Assembly: GCF_037974355.1 (NCBI RefSeq)
Contig: NZ_CP150235.1
Coordinates: 3,596,001 to 3,660,000 of the forward strand
Direction: 5' to 3'
Length of the DNA: 64,000 bases
Source: Paenibacillus sp. FSL R5-0517
GTDB lineage: Bacteria > Bacillota > Bacilli > Paenibacillales > Paenibacillaceae
Below are positions 23,576 to 32,965 of this stretch, in pieces (the first letter of the stretch is position 1; each line of letters opens with the position of its first letter). Under the pieces are notes generated by a model, which saw only the letters and a list, made by a program, of their open reading frames with translations, ran no database searches and was not told the DNA's origin. The position numbers were made by a program, and so were the translations under genes.

Positions 23576-26227
23576 ATGAATACATCTCACTTTAGGGAGA
23601 AACGGTTTATGAAAAAGGTACTCGGTATGTTGCTTGTGGTTGTGATGCTGGCTAGTATTGGCATACTTCCGGCTTCAAAGGTTCAGGCAGCGGGAACTAC
23701 CGTAACCTCAATGGAGTACTTCTCACCCGCAGACGGGCCTGTTATTTCAAAATCAGGTGTTGGGAAGGCCAGCTACGGATTTGTTATGCCTAAGTTCAAT
23801 GGTGGCTCCGCGACATGGAATGATGTTTACAGTGATGTAGGCGTTAATGTGAAAGTGGGCAGCAACTGGGTTGATATCGACCAGGCAGGCGGATATATCT
23901 ATAACCAAAACTGGGGGCACTGGAGCGATGGCGGATTCAATGGCTATTGGTTCACACTCTCCGCAACAACCGAGATTCAACTGTACTCCAAAGCAAATGG
24001 TGTGAAGCTGGAGTATCAACTTGTATTTCAAAACATCAACAAAACAACCATCACAGCGATGAATGCAACACAAGGTCCACAGATCACAGCAGGCTTCACC
24101 GGCGGTGCAGGTTTTACATATCCAACGTTCAACAATAATCCTGCGGTCACTTATGAAGCTGTTGCGGATGATTTGAAGGTATATGTCAAACCTGTAAACA
24201 GCAGCACGTGGATTGATATTGACAATAACGCAGCCAGCGGCTGGATCTACGATCAAAATTTTGGCCAATTCACGGATGGCGGCGGTGGATACTGGTTTAA
24301 CGTAACGGAGTCGATCAATGTCAAATTGGAATCAAAGACTTCTTCGGCTAACCTTGTTTATACCATTACGTTTAATGAACCTACAAGAAATTCATATGTC
24401 ATTACGCCATACGAAGGAACAACCTTCACAGCAGATGCGAATGGTTCCATTGGGGTTCCGCTTCCGAAAATTGATGGGGGGGCGCCAATCGCCAAGGAAC
24501 TGGGCAATTTTGTATACCAAATTAACATCAATGGACAATGGGTTGATTTGAGTAACGCCAGCCAGAGCAAATTTGCATACTCCGGTAATGGGTACAACAA
24601 TATGTCCGATGCCAACCAGTGGGGATACTGGGCCGATTACGTCTATGGCCTGTGGTTCCAGCCGATCCAGGAAAATATGCAGATTCGTATCGGCTATCCA
24701 CTGAACGGTCAGGCGGGCGGAAGTATTGGCAACAACTTCGTCAACTATACCTTTATCGGCAATCCCAATGCTCCGCGTCCGGATATATCTGACCAAGAGG
24801 ATATCTCCATCGGAACGCCAACCAACCCGGCTATCGCGGGCATGAACCTCATCTGGCAGGATGAGTTTAACGGAACTACGCTGGATACAAGTAAATGGAA
24901 CTATGAAACAGGATATTATCTCAACAACGATCCCGGTACATGGGGGTGGGGTAATGCAGAGCTACAGCACTACACGAATAGCACCCAAAATGTATATGTA
25001 CAGGACGGAAAGCTGAATATCAAAGCTATGAACGACAGCAAATCTTTCCCGCAGGACCCTAATCGGTATGCACAGTATTCTTCTGGAAAGATTAACACCA
25101 AGGATAAACTGTCCTTGAAGTACGGCAGAGTCGATTTTCGTGCCAAACTTCCTACCGGTGATGGCATATGGCCAGCACTGTGGATGCTTCCACAAAACTC
25201 GGTATATGGTACTTGGGCTGCATCAGGTGAAATTGATGTGATGGAAGCGAGAGGCCGTCTGCCTGGATCCGTAAGCGGTACCATACACTTTGGTGGACAA
25301 TGGCCCGCGAACCAGTATTCGGGCGGCGATTATCACTTCCCGGCAGGGCAAACTTTTGCCAATGATTATCATGTATACTCAGTAGTCTGGGAAGAGGACA
25401 ACATTAAATGGTATGTAGACGGCAAGTTTTACTATAAAGTCACTAACGAGCAGTGGTATTCCGCAGCTGCACCGAACAATCCGAATGCACCTTTCGATGA
25501 GCCGTTCTACCTCATTATGAACCTGGCAGTCGGCGGAAACTTTGACGGCGGCCGCACGTTGTTCGATGTGACCGGAAATATCGAGGCTTTGCTCGTGGCC
25601 GAGCCAGACTTAATCATTGGCGCCGGAGAGGTCGATGCAGAACAATACGAGCTTTATTCCAAGGTTGCACCGACGTTTCGCTTGCCGGACGACGTACTTT
25701 CGGATTCGCGCAAAACATTGACCTTAATTGCTGATTTGCTTGGTCTCAGCGAGAAGGCAGAACAGGTTATTGCCGATTATGATGCTCACATTGCCGATGT
25801 AAAAGCAAAGTTGAACTCAGCGATCGGCGATGAGAAGATTGTTGTTCTGCGGATGAACGTCGCGGACAAATCGATCAATATTTTCGGCATCCATAACACG
25901 TTTGTCGGAGAAATCTTGTATAAGGAACTTGGGCTGAAGGCTCCCGCATTTGCCGAGGCAATGACGGAGGGCAACATCGTCTTGTCGAATGAGGTTATTC
26001 CGGAACTTGACGCGGACCATATTATTTTGCTGCCGTCCAACGGAACATGGGAGGAAGAGAGTAACGCAAAAGCGCTTGAAGAAATGAAGGCCAATTCGTT
26101 ATGGCAGACGGTTCCTGCATTTAAGAACGGCCATGTATATCCCGTTGAGAGATCGTATTGGCAGACGGGAGCCATTACAGCCAACGGGCTGAAGATGGAT
26201 GATTTGCTTCGATTGCTTGCCCCATAA
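23576..26227 (+). CDS. Chimera: GH16 beta-1,3-glucanase fused to siderophore-binding domain
   Basis: 883 residues with AAAGGAGG before the ATG. A signal peptide ends near KVQAAG (about residue 39). Three related repeats of about 100-120 residues (GYIYNQNWGHWSDGG, GWIYDQNFGQFTDGG, NQWGYWADYVYGLWF) look like carbohydrate-binding modules. The GH16 laminarinase domain starts near residue 425 (LIWQDEFNGTTLDTSKWNY) with catalytic E552, D554 and E557 in GEIDVMEA. It stops at NLAVGGNFDGGRT (residue 661), before its last strands. From about residue 663 the protein is the C-terminal 220 residues of an FecB-type iron-siderophore-binding protein (NIEALLVAEPDLIIG to the C-terminus). A deletion or assembly join is the simplest cause. 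Neither half is complete, so activity is doubtful. Confidence 0.88.
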   Translation: MNTSHFREKRFMKKVLGMLLVVVMLASIGILPASKVQAAGTTVTSMEYFSPADGPVISKSGVGKASYGFVMPKFNGGSATWNDVYSDVGVNVKVGSNWVDIDQAGGYIYNQNWGHWSDGGFNGYWFTLSATTEIQLYSKANGVKLEYQLVFQNINKTTITAMNATQGPQITAGFTGGAGFTYPTFNNNPAVTYEAVADDLKVYVKPVNSSTWIDIDNNAASGWIYDQNFGQFTDGGGGYWFNVTESINVKLESKTSSANLVYTITFNEPTRNSYVITPYEGTTFTADANGSIGVPLPKIDGGAPIAKELGNFVYQININGQWVDLSNASQSKFAYSGNGYNNMSDANQWGYWADYVYGLWFQPIQENMQIRIGYPLNGQAGGSIGNNFVNYTFIGNPNAPRPDISDQEDISIGTPTNPAIAGMNLIWQDEFNGTTLDTSKWNYETGYYLNNDPGTWGWGNAELQHYTNSTQNVYVQDGKLNIKAMNDSKSFPQDPNRYAQYSSGKINTKDKLSLKYGRVDFRAKLPTGDGIWPALWMLPQNSVYGTWAASGEIDVMEARGRLPGSVSGTIHFGGQWPANQYSGGDYHFPAGQTFANDYHVYSVVWEEDNIKWYVDGKFYYKVTNEQWYSAAAPNNPNAPFDEPFYLIMNLAVGGNFDGGRTLFDVTGNIEALLVAEPDLIIGAGEVDAEQYELYSKVAPTFRLPDDVLSDSRKTLTLIADLLGLSEKAEQVIADYDAHIADVKAKLNSAIGDEKIVVLRMNVADKSINIFGIHNTFVGEILYKELGLKAPAFAEAMTEGNIVLSNEVIPELDADHIILLPSNGTWEEESNAKALEEMKANSLWQTVPAFKNGHVYPVERSYWQTGAITANGLKMDDLLRLLAP

Positions 26228-26237
26228 CGGAGCAGGG

Positions 26238-26278
26238 AAGAGCCACTTTTCAACGAAGGTTGAAGGGTGACTCTTTTT
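26238..26278 (+). terminator. Intrinsic terminator after the chimera
   Basis: AAGAGCCACTTTTCAAC pairs, with a few G-U pairs, with GGTTGAAGGGTGACTCTT, then TTTTT. It would originally have ended the siderophore-binding gene. Confidence 0.8.
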
Positions 26279-26296
26279 AATTTACACTATATACAT

Positions 26297-26311
26297 TGAG
26301 AATGAATATCA
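26297..26311 (+). promoter_or_regulatory. Fur-like box
   Basis: TGAGAATGAATATCA matches the 7-1-7 Fur box TGATAATNATTATCA at 13 of 15 positions. It stands 25 bases before the AraC/FecB regulator. Confidence 0.65.
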
Positions 26312-26335
26312 ATTGAAAGGCGATGGATAGTAAGA

Positions 26336-27937
26336 ATGGATATTGAAGAGGGCAAACAAGCGTGGACGGCTCCTTCAGTTCAATATGTGCTACGATCGAT
26401 CCGCTTTTTTGTAGTGGGCGAACAAGTAGAGACGAGTGACTGGGACGGCGAAGACGAGGATCGAAACCGAAACGACAAAGAAGGTTTTGAACTCTTCTTT
26501 CTCATGAATGGAACCGGTCAGGGAAAATGCTATTTACAGGATGCTGACACAGCTTTCTCTATTGATCAACAGGTCATAAACTGCAGCTATTACCGAGTGT
26601 GCTTCACAATGATCGGCAATGATGAAGCTTCAAGTTTGCTGCCGGACAAGCAAGAGCTTGCATGCACACCCTTCGCGAAAGCGATGGAGCTGCTTGATGA
26701 GTTATATGGACTTAGCGGAGCGACAGGCGAGCTGGAGCTGTTCCAACGATATGTTAAATTCCAAGAGCTGTTGCTCTTTCTATTCCGCCAAAATGCACCT
26801 GCAACTGAAGATAAAGGAACGGATATCGAGCGTCACGGGGTAGAGCGCAGTATACGGCACATCCATGAATATTACAGTGAGCTTCTGACCGTCGAGGAGC
26901 TGGCTTCCATTGCAGGCATTGATCGCTGGAAGTATACTCGCCTGTTCAAAGAGGTTACGGGTCAAGTACCGCTTCAGTACTTGAATGAAGTACGGATTAG
27001 TCAAGCCAAAAAGTGGCTGGCATGCGCCGATGACAGACTGCTCGATATTGCGCTCAATGCAGGATTCAACAATGAATATTATTTCAGTCGTCGTTTCAAG
27101 CAGACGGTAGGCATCTCGCCCGGACAATACCGCCGAAGCCGCAAGGGAGAGCTTAGAGTAGTGGCACCGTATCTGGAGGATTTTCTCGTTGCGCTGGGTA
27201 TGCAACCGATCGTCCAATATCGACATGAGAAATGGGGAAAACAAGAGTATCTAGGTTTAAACCACATTCCGACGTTCGACGAGAATAGCGGCAACTTTGA
27301 CGAGCTTACCTATTATAAGCCGGATCTGATAATGCTTGCGGATCGTTACGAGCAACAACAATATTCTCAGTACCGACGTATATCCAACACGTGCATCCTG
27401 CGAGAGCAGACCACGAATTGGCGTACGCTGCTGAGTACCGTCGCCGATTATTTTGGCCGGATGGAGTTGGCCGACGATGCGATTGCAAATTATGCTTTCA
27501 AAGCACGGAACGCGAGCCATATGCTGAATCAGCTTATGAAAGGTGAAACAGTCGCTTTTTTGCGTATCTCGGCGGACCAGATCATCCAATATACAGAAGA
27601 AGGACAAGGTTTTGTTTCAACGGTGCTCTATGGTGATGTTGGCTTACGCGCCCATTCCGCAGTAGGTATAGCCTCAAAATCGAATAAGCCGGGTATGTTC
27701 ACTCTCTCTGTAGAGGAACTGAGTACGTTAACCGCGGACCATCTGTTCATTACTTTTGATAAGTGGCATAGCCAAGAAGAAGGGATGGAAAGGGTCCTGC
27801 TGGAACAGCCAGAGTGGCGCGATCTTCCCGCTGTAAGAAACAACTGCGTATATGAGGTAGATTTTCTAACTTGGATGAATAACGGTATTATTTCTAACGG
27901 CAAAAAAATAGATGATATCCTGCGATCGTTAGCATAA
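26336..27937 (+). CDS. AraC regulator with siderophore-binding domain (Btr-like)
   Basis: 533 residues in three parts. The N-terminal part, to about 160, is weakly conserved. An AraC helix-turn-helix pair lies at about 165-265 (ELLTVEELASIAGIDRWKYTRLFKEV, then DIALNAGFNNEYYFSRRFKQTVGISPGQYRR). A cytoplasmic FecB-type ligand-binding domain fills about 270-533 (VVAPYLEDFLVALGMQPI, DELTYYKPDLIMLADRY). This is the architecture of Bacillus Btr, which senses an iron-siderophore and activates its uptake genes. A Fur-like box precedes the gene. It follows the siderophore-binding fragment fused to the glucanase; the importer genes it should activate are not in the window. Confidence 0.9.
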   Translation: MDIEEGKQAWTAPSVQYVLRSIRFFVVGEQVETSDWDGEDEDRNRNDKEGFELFFLMNGTGQGKCYLQDADTAFSIDQQVINCSYYRVCFTMIGNDEASSLLPDKQELACTPFAKAMELLDELYGLSGATGELELFQRYVKFQELLLFLFRQNAPATEDKGTDIERHGVERSIRHIHEYYSELLTVEELASIAGIDRWKYTRLFKEVTGQVPLQYLNEVRISQAKKWLACADDRLLDIALNAGFNNEYYFSRRFKQTVGISPGQYRRSRKGELRVVAPYLEDFLVALGMQPIVQYRHEKWGKQEYLGLNHIPTFDENSGNFDELTYYKPDLIMLADRYEQQQYSQYRRISNTCILREQTTNWRTLLSTVADYFGRMELADDAIANYAFKARNASHMLNQLMKGETVAFLRISADQIIQYTEEGQGFVSTVLYGDVGLRAHSAVGIASKSNKPGMFTLSVEELSTLTADHLFITFDKWHSQEEGMERVLLEQPEWRDLPAVRNNCVYEVDFLTWMNNGIISNGKKIDDILRSLA

Positions 27938-28041
27938 GTTTGTTTTCCTCGCGGCCAAAGGCTCAGCACTCTTTGTTTTGTATAAAGCAACCGTCGGTTT
28001 TGTCCATTGTTATTGTCACACTGTCGAAGCTAAAATAGTAT

Positions 28042-28056
28042 TGATAATGATTATCA
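28042..28056 (+). promoter_or_regulatory. Perfect Fur box
   Basis: TGATAATGATTATCA is a perfect match to the 7-1-7 Fur box. It lies 43 bases before the likely start of the flavin reductase gene. Confidence 0.88.
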
Positions 28057-28099
28057 TATGTGCGGACATGTACATACGCCCTCAGGAGGAGGACTTCAA

Positions 28100-29137
28100 T
28101 TGAACGAGCAGCTTGAATTATACGATGTGACAATTATCGGCGGTGGTCCTGCGGGAATGTATACTGCTTTTTACAGTGGAATGCGTGATTTGAAGACGAA
28201 GTTAATAGAAGCGAAAGACGAGCTGGGAGGGCGGATGCTCATTTATCCCGAGAAAATGATCTGGGATGTTGGAGGATTTACCCCAATCCTATGCGAGAAG
28301 TTAATCACCCAATTATCGGAGCAGGCAAAAACGTTCGACCCAACGATTGTATTCGGCCAGCACATTGTCGGATTGGAGAAACAAGCGGATTCGACTTACA
28401 TTCTGGAGGCGGCAACAGGGGAGAAACACTGGACACGCACAGTCATTCTGGCGATTAGTCGCGGCATTCTGCGAATGGCTAAGCTGGAACTGGAAGGGGC
28501 TGAGCGCTACGAGGTGTCCAATCTGCATTATACGGTGCAGGAACTGGAGCCTTTTAGAGGAAAACGAATACTTATTTCGGGAGGGGGAAATTCCGCTGTC
28601 GATTGGGCGAACGAGCTGGTGTCCATCGCTGCTCAGGTGACGGTCGTACATCGACGGGACCACTTTGGCGGACACGAAAAAAACGTTGTTCGAATGAAGG
28701 AGTCCTCCGCCGATGTGCTTACGCCATATGAAGTTACGCAATTATATAGCGGCAATGGAAAGGCAATTGAACGGGTGACGATTGCCCACATCGAATCAGG
28801 GGACTCGCACGAGCTAGAAGTTGACGAGGTCATCGTCAACCACGGACTGAAATCCGATTTTACAGGGATTAAGGATTGGGGACTGGATATGGATGACTGG
28901 AACATATTTGTTAGCCCAAAACTTGAGACCAACTTGCCGGGCATTTTCGGGGCAGGCGACTTTGCCAATTACGACAGCAAGCTCAACCTGATTGCAGGGG
29001 CATTCACCGATGCAGCTCTAGCCCTTAACAGCGCCAAACAATATTTAGATCCCGAAGCGCCGAGAATGGCTTATGTATCGTCACATAACGAGAGGTTTAA
29101 AGAGCGGAACAAAGCGCTTGGGGTAGCCACTGAATAG
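28100..29137 (+). CDS. Ferredoxin-NADP reductase type 2 (YcgT/YumC-like)
   Basis: 345 residues from a TTG at 28100, chosen because AGGAGGAGG lies 7 bases before it; the ATG at 28058 abuts the Fur box and has no ribosome site. The FAD motif is [21 protein letters not shown], the NADPH motif is [17 protein letters not shown], and the C-terminal FAD contact is [15 protein letters not shown]. There is no CxxC disulfide, as expected for the ferredoxin/flavodoxin reductase branch rather than thioredoxin reductase. Bacillus YcgT, a close family member, is Fur-controlled; the perfect Fur box here agrees. A role in supplying electrons for iron release from siderophores is plausible. Ends in a terminator. 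Confidence 0.9.
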   Translation: MNEQLELYDVTIIGGGPAGMYTAFYSGMRDLKTKLIEAKDELGGRMLIYPEKMIWDVGGFTPILCEKLITQLSEQAKTFDPTIVFGQHIVGLEKQADSTYILEAATGEKHWTRTVILAISRGILRMAKLELEGAERYEVSNLHYTVQELEPFRGKRILISGGGNSAVDWANELVSIAAQVTVVHRRDHFGGHEKNVVRMKESSADVLTPYEVTQLYSGNGKAIERVTIAHIESGDSHELEVDEVIVNHGLKSDFTGIKDWGLDMDDWNIFVSPKLETNLPGIFGAGDFANYDSKLNLIAGAFTDAALALNSAKQYLDPEAPRMAYVSSHNERFKERNKALGVATE

Positions 29138-29248
29138 AATAGCGGGGCCTGCAAACCATTTACGAATAAAAAATGGGTAGAATCGCAACTGGCTCACATA
29201 CACTCGTGTTCGAGCTAGACTAAAATTCTTAATATGTACGTAAGACTA

Positions 29249-29280
29249 AACAAAGTCGCTATTTTAGCGGCTTTGTTTAT
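29249..29280 (+). terminator. Intrinsic terminator
   Basis: ACAAAGTCGCTA pairs with TAGCGGCTTTGT, then TTATTTT. The 321-base gap to the next gene holds nothing else clear. Confidence 0.85.
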
Positions 29281-29458
29281 TTTATTTTATTGTTACAAGT
29301 TCTTGTCCCAAGATGGCTAAATGCGTTCTTCTCATTGCTGATACATTTCCTTCTTTTTACCTTGAAGTCCACGCTCATATAACACATACTTAAATTTATT
29401 TACTCAATCATCACGGCTTAACAGAAAGACTTCTCGGTATTACAGGGGGTGGAAGGTT

Positions 29459-31219
29459 GTGAGTTCAAAAATTACCAGATGGACCCTGCGATCCAAATTT
29501 ATCTTGATCTTGCTGCTCTTTGGTGTGCTTCCCATGATTGTTATCGGCTGGGCTGGTTATAATGCCTCCAAACGTACAATCATTCACCAGGCTATGGAAA
29601 TCCAGTCTCGTTTACTCGAACAGACAGTTGCCTCTCTAAACAGTGAGCTGTCCATGTACCAGATGCTTGCTGGATCGTTCGGGCAGGAGGAAAGCGTCCG
29701 CCAGATGCTTGATCCAGAATCTTCACCAGACGATCTAAAGCGGTACATCAAGGAATGGGATATGTTCAATCAATTGATGAGCAAACTAGTCTTTTCCAAA
29801 TTCGAAAAAACGCCCTCCATCCTAATTTACGGCTATAACCGTAAAGTGTTCACAAGTTGGGGGGCGGACGGCAGCAGGCTAGTCGACTATCTCGACAGCA
29901 AGGCGGAGTTCAAAAAAGTTTTGCAAGCCGGAAGCAGCGAACGGTTCGTGTGGGTAACTCCGCATCTGGCGTTCGATCCGTCAAGCGCGACTGAGCCTAT
30001 GCTCACTTATGAGGCCGGATATACGGATATAGAGACCGGCACAGAGTGGGGGAAGATAATGATTTCGAGTTCTGTGGCGGCCTTGGTAGACGATCTTGCT
30101 TCAAATAACCAGTTTATCATCGCGAAAACGGATGGGTCGCTGGTATATTCTCCCCCAAAAGCAACCGCGCCTGTTGCAATCCTCCAAGAAGCGGTCTCAG
30201 CGGATTACGGTAAAGTCACCACCGTACTGAATCAGGGTAAGAGCATGGATAATTCTCTCTATATATCCGCCAAGCTTCTGAATGATTGGGTCGTCGTCAA
30301 GGAGATTCCCTATCAGAATTTCCTGTCCGAACTTGGACAAATCCGCAACATTCTGTTAGTGGTCATCGGACTCTGCGCATTACTTTCCATCCTACTCGGA
30401 CACTTGTTCACCGGCCGAATTCTGCGGCCGATTAAGCAGATGGTCCGTGTCATGAGAAGGATCGGGTCAGGAGAATGGACGCATGTTCCGCTGATTCGCA
30501 CCGATCCTGAGCTTGATATGCTCCAGCGTTCATTCCTAAGCATGACCTCCGATTTGAAGGAATTGCATGAGCGTATGGAGATGGAGCAGCGACAGAAGCT
30601 AGAGCTAGAGTTGCAAACACTGCAATCGCAAATTCAGCCCCATATGATTAAGAATACACTGGCGGTGATCAGTGGGCTGGCGTTACACGGACAGATGGAG
30701 CAGATCCGTGAGGTCGTCCATGCTCTGGGATACTTTCTATCATCAAAAATATATCCGGAGAACCCGCTCGTGACTGTTGAAGAGGAACTGGATGCACTGC
30801 AGCATTACCTGACCATTATGCGGATTCGCTACCCGGACCGCATTCATGTCCTGATTGATGTACCAGACGCACTGCTTGGGCAGCACATTCCCCGCTTTAC
30901 TTTGCAGCCGCTGGTGGAGAACAGTATCTATCACGGTATGTACGGCGAGGCGGCCATTCATATCTGGATACAGGCTTATGATATATCCGACACCTTCACC
31001 ATCACCGTATCCGACAACGGAGCCGGTACAGCCAGTCGTCCACTCGAAGCGACCGTAGAAGTGAAGAACATAGAGCAGATGCAAACATATTCCGGTATTG
31101 GGTTGTCCAATATTCAGCAACGCATTGCCCTGTATTTCGGTGGAGCAGGAACCTTGCAATTCGAAAGCTCTCCAGGATCCGGCGCTCAGGTGGAGATATC
31201 GCTGCCGAAGCGACAATAA
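29459..31219 (+). CDS. YesM-type sensor kinase with unusual H-box
   Basis: 586 residues from a GTG with GGGGGTGGAAGG upstream. Transmembrane helices lie at about 13-31 and 293-315 (NILLVVIGLCALLSILLGHLF), flanking an extracellular sensor. A HAMP region follows (GRILRPIKQMVRVMRRIGSGEW). The presumed phospho-acceptor H395 lies in QIQPHMIKNTL, whereas relatives have PHFLYN. N-box LQPLVENSIYHG and G-box SDNGAG are intact. It pairs with the response regulator 36 bases downstream and heads the uronic-acid polysaccharide locus, so a glycosaminoglycan-like or xanthan-like oligosaccharide is its probable signal. Confidence 0.92.
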   Translation: MSSKITRWTLRSKFILILLLFGVLPMIVIGWAGYNASKRTIIHQAMEIQSRLLEQTVASLNSELSMYQMLAGSFGQEESVRQMLDPESSPDDLKRYIKEWDMFNQLMSKLVFSKFEKTPSILIYGYNRKVFTSWGADGSRLVDYLDSKAEFKKVLQAGSSERFVWVTPHLAFDPSSATEPMLTYEAGYTDIETGTEWGKIMISSSVAALVDDLASNNQFIIAKTDGSLVYSPPKATAPVAILQEAVSADYGKVTTVLNQGKSMDNSLYISAKLLNDWVVVKEIPYQNFLSELGQIRNILLVVIGLCALLSILLGHLFTGRILRPIKQMVRVMRRIGSGEWTHVPLIRTDPELDMLQRSFLSMTSDLKELHERMEMEQRQKLELELQTLQSQIQPHMIKNTLAVISGLALHGQMEQIREVVHALGYFLSSKIYPENPLVTVEEELDALQHYLTIMRIRYPDRIHVLIDVPDALLGQHIPRFTLQPLVENSIYHGMYGEAAIHIWIQAYDISDTFTITVSDNGAGTASRPLEATVEVKNIEQMQTYSGIGLSNIQQRIALYFGGAGTLQFESSPGSGAQVEISLPKRQ

Positions 31220-31254
31220 TCTAGAAAAAGTTGTGTTCATAAGGAGGCGAAAAC

Positions 31255-32733
31255 ATGTCCATTCGAACGATGCTGGTAGAAGATGAGTGGCTAATTAGAG
31301 AGGCGCTGCTAAGAACAGTACCCTGGGAGCAATACGGATTTGAGATTGCGGGCCAGGCAAGTAATGGAAGAGACGCACTCGAAATGTTCATCCAGCTACA
31401 GCCGGATGTTGTGATTACGGATATTCGCATGCCGGGAATGGACGGGCTGGAACTGATCGGCTGTATCCGCGAGATATCACCGACAGTGCTGATTTGTATA
31501 CTTAGCAGTCATACCGACTTTGGACTCGCTAGGCAAGGCATACGCTACGGTGTGTTTGAGTATTTGGACAAACTTAATCTATCATCTGGAGAGGTTGAAC
31601 ACTGCCTAGAGCGGCTATATGATACCTTTCACAAGAAGCTTTCCGAGCAACGCGGGGGGACCAGTTTACTGGTAGCATCACGGCCTGAAGTCCGGATCCT
31701 TGAGCTTCAGTCTCCATCCGCCTGGCTGAAACAGTTCAGGTTAAGTGCGCGGGAGTGCGCAGGCTGGAGATGGATTATTATGCTGATAGATCGGGAAATA
31801 TGGGGGCAGACGGATATTCACGCTTGGCTGGAGTGGTTTCCCTATCCGGCCGTCATTGCGGAGAGGCGATTGTTCGTTGACACCGAGCAGCGACTGCATC
31901 TGATTCTCGAGGACGAGATTGAAGCGCCGCACTTGCTGCTAGAGCGCTATGAAGATACGGGCATACTGATCAGTTCCAGAGTAGCCGGACCGAACGAGTG
32001 GGAGAAGGCATACCGTGAAGCTGAGGAATTGCAGGCGGACTTATTCTATACGGGCTGGAACCATATGGTCGATTATGAGCACAAGCGTATATATCAAATG
32101 TCCGTCACGGTACTTCAGGCTGAACAGGAGGAAAATCTGATTGCTTTGCTGGCGGGCGGCAATGCGAATGCCATCATGGATTGTTTAGATCAGTTGATGC
32201 AGGACGCCGAGCGGCGTAGCGTTCATCCTAAGCGGCTGGTTCAGGCGCTAACGATGCTGCTCACGCGGAATATTCCCGGCAGATATTTTCATCGTGAGCA
32301 TATTGCAGCTTGGGGGGAAACCATCAGCCTTGCCCATTCCTGTACAACCGCCAGACAATTCATGGAGCGTATGTCAGCTGCCTTAAGGACCGTTATGCAG
32401 GATAATGAACGTTCGGTGACCATAGATGTAGAATTGGCGATCCGCTATGTGCAGCAACATTATCCAGAGAAGATAACGCTTGGGCGCTTGGCCGGTGCTG
32501 TTCATTTGAATCCAAATTATTTCTCCACGCTGTTTAAGGAACAGACTGGAGAGACGCCTATGTCCTTCGTAGCTGGCTTTCGGGTGGAAAAGGCAAAAGA
32601 GCTGCTCAGGCGCAGGGAAGGAAGCATACAGGAGATTGCAGAGCAGGTAGGTCTGCATAATCTCAGTCATTTCTCACGGGTATTCAAAAAAATGACAGGA
32701 AAAACGCCCTCAGAATACCGCGGGGATCTGTAA
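31255..32733 (+). CDS. YesN-type response regulator, AraC output
   Basis: 492 residues, ATG with AAGGAGG upstream. Receiver domain: VEDEW, phospho-acceptor D56 in VITDIRMPGMDG, and the conserved lysine in YLDKLNL, where leucine replaces the usual proline after lysine. A long linker follows. The C-terminal AraC pair spans about residues 390-490 (LAGAVHLNPNYFSTLFKEQTGETPMSFV, then AEQVGLHNLSHFSRVFKKMTGKTPSEYR). It forms an operon with the kinase. The natural targets are the transporter, GH88 and PL8 genes that follow after a 232-base gap bearing a cre site. A GGGG/CCCC hairpin with T8 at about 32767-32788 may end this operon. Confidence 0.92.
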   Translation: MSIRTMLVEDEWLIREALLRTVPWEQYGFEIAGQASNGRDALEMFIQLQPDVVITDIRMPGMDGLELIGCIREISPTVLICILSSHTDFGLARQGIRYGVFEYLDKLNLSSGEVEHCLERLYDTFHKKLSEQRGGTSLLVASRPEVRILELQSPSAWLKQFRLSARECAGWRWIIMLIDREIWGQTDIHAWLEWFPYPAVIAERRLFVDTEQRLHLILEDEIEAPHLLLERYEDTGILISSRVAGPNEWEKAYREAEELQADLFYTGWNHMVDYEHKRIYQMSVTVLQAEQEENLIALLAGGNANAIMDCLDQLMQDAERRSVHPKRLVQALTMLLTRNIPGRYFHREHIAAWGETISLAHSCTTARQFMERMSAALRTVMQDNERSVTIDVELAIRYVQQHYPEKITLGRLAGAVHLNPNYFSTLFKEQTGETPMSFVAGFRVEKAKELLRRREGSIQEIAEQVGLHNLSHFSRVFKKMTGKTPSEYRGDL

Positions 32734-32835
32734 AACAGAACACAAAACTGAATAATTGACTAACCAAGGGGAACCCCCCCTTTTTTTTCTTTTTAAATGT
32801 TATATATAAGATATATTTACTTACACTAAGTTAAC

Positions 32836-32849
32836 AGAAAGCGCTATCA
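32836..32849 (+). promoter_or_regulatory. cre-like site before the uronide transporter
   Basis: AGAAAGCGCTATCA matches the CcpA consensus TGWNANCGNTNWCA with one mismatch at the first base. It lies 117 bases before the binding-protein start. Confidence 0.6.
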
Positions 32850-32965
32850 AAAATATGAATAACTCAACAATTGTGCTGAGATTTGTGCAAAGACAAAAGT
32901 TTAGAACTCTATTATAGTTACGTCAAGTAAGAAATACTCACACATTCGAACTTGGAGGGGACTAC

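Noticed and set aside
25545..25560. GCGGCCGC at the chimera junction, as a possible cloning scar
   Set aside because: The sequence encodes the expected Gly-Gly-Arg of GH16 enzymes in this position, so it is most simply natural; a scar cannot be shown from one occurrence.
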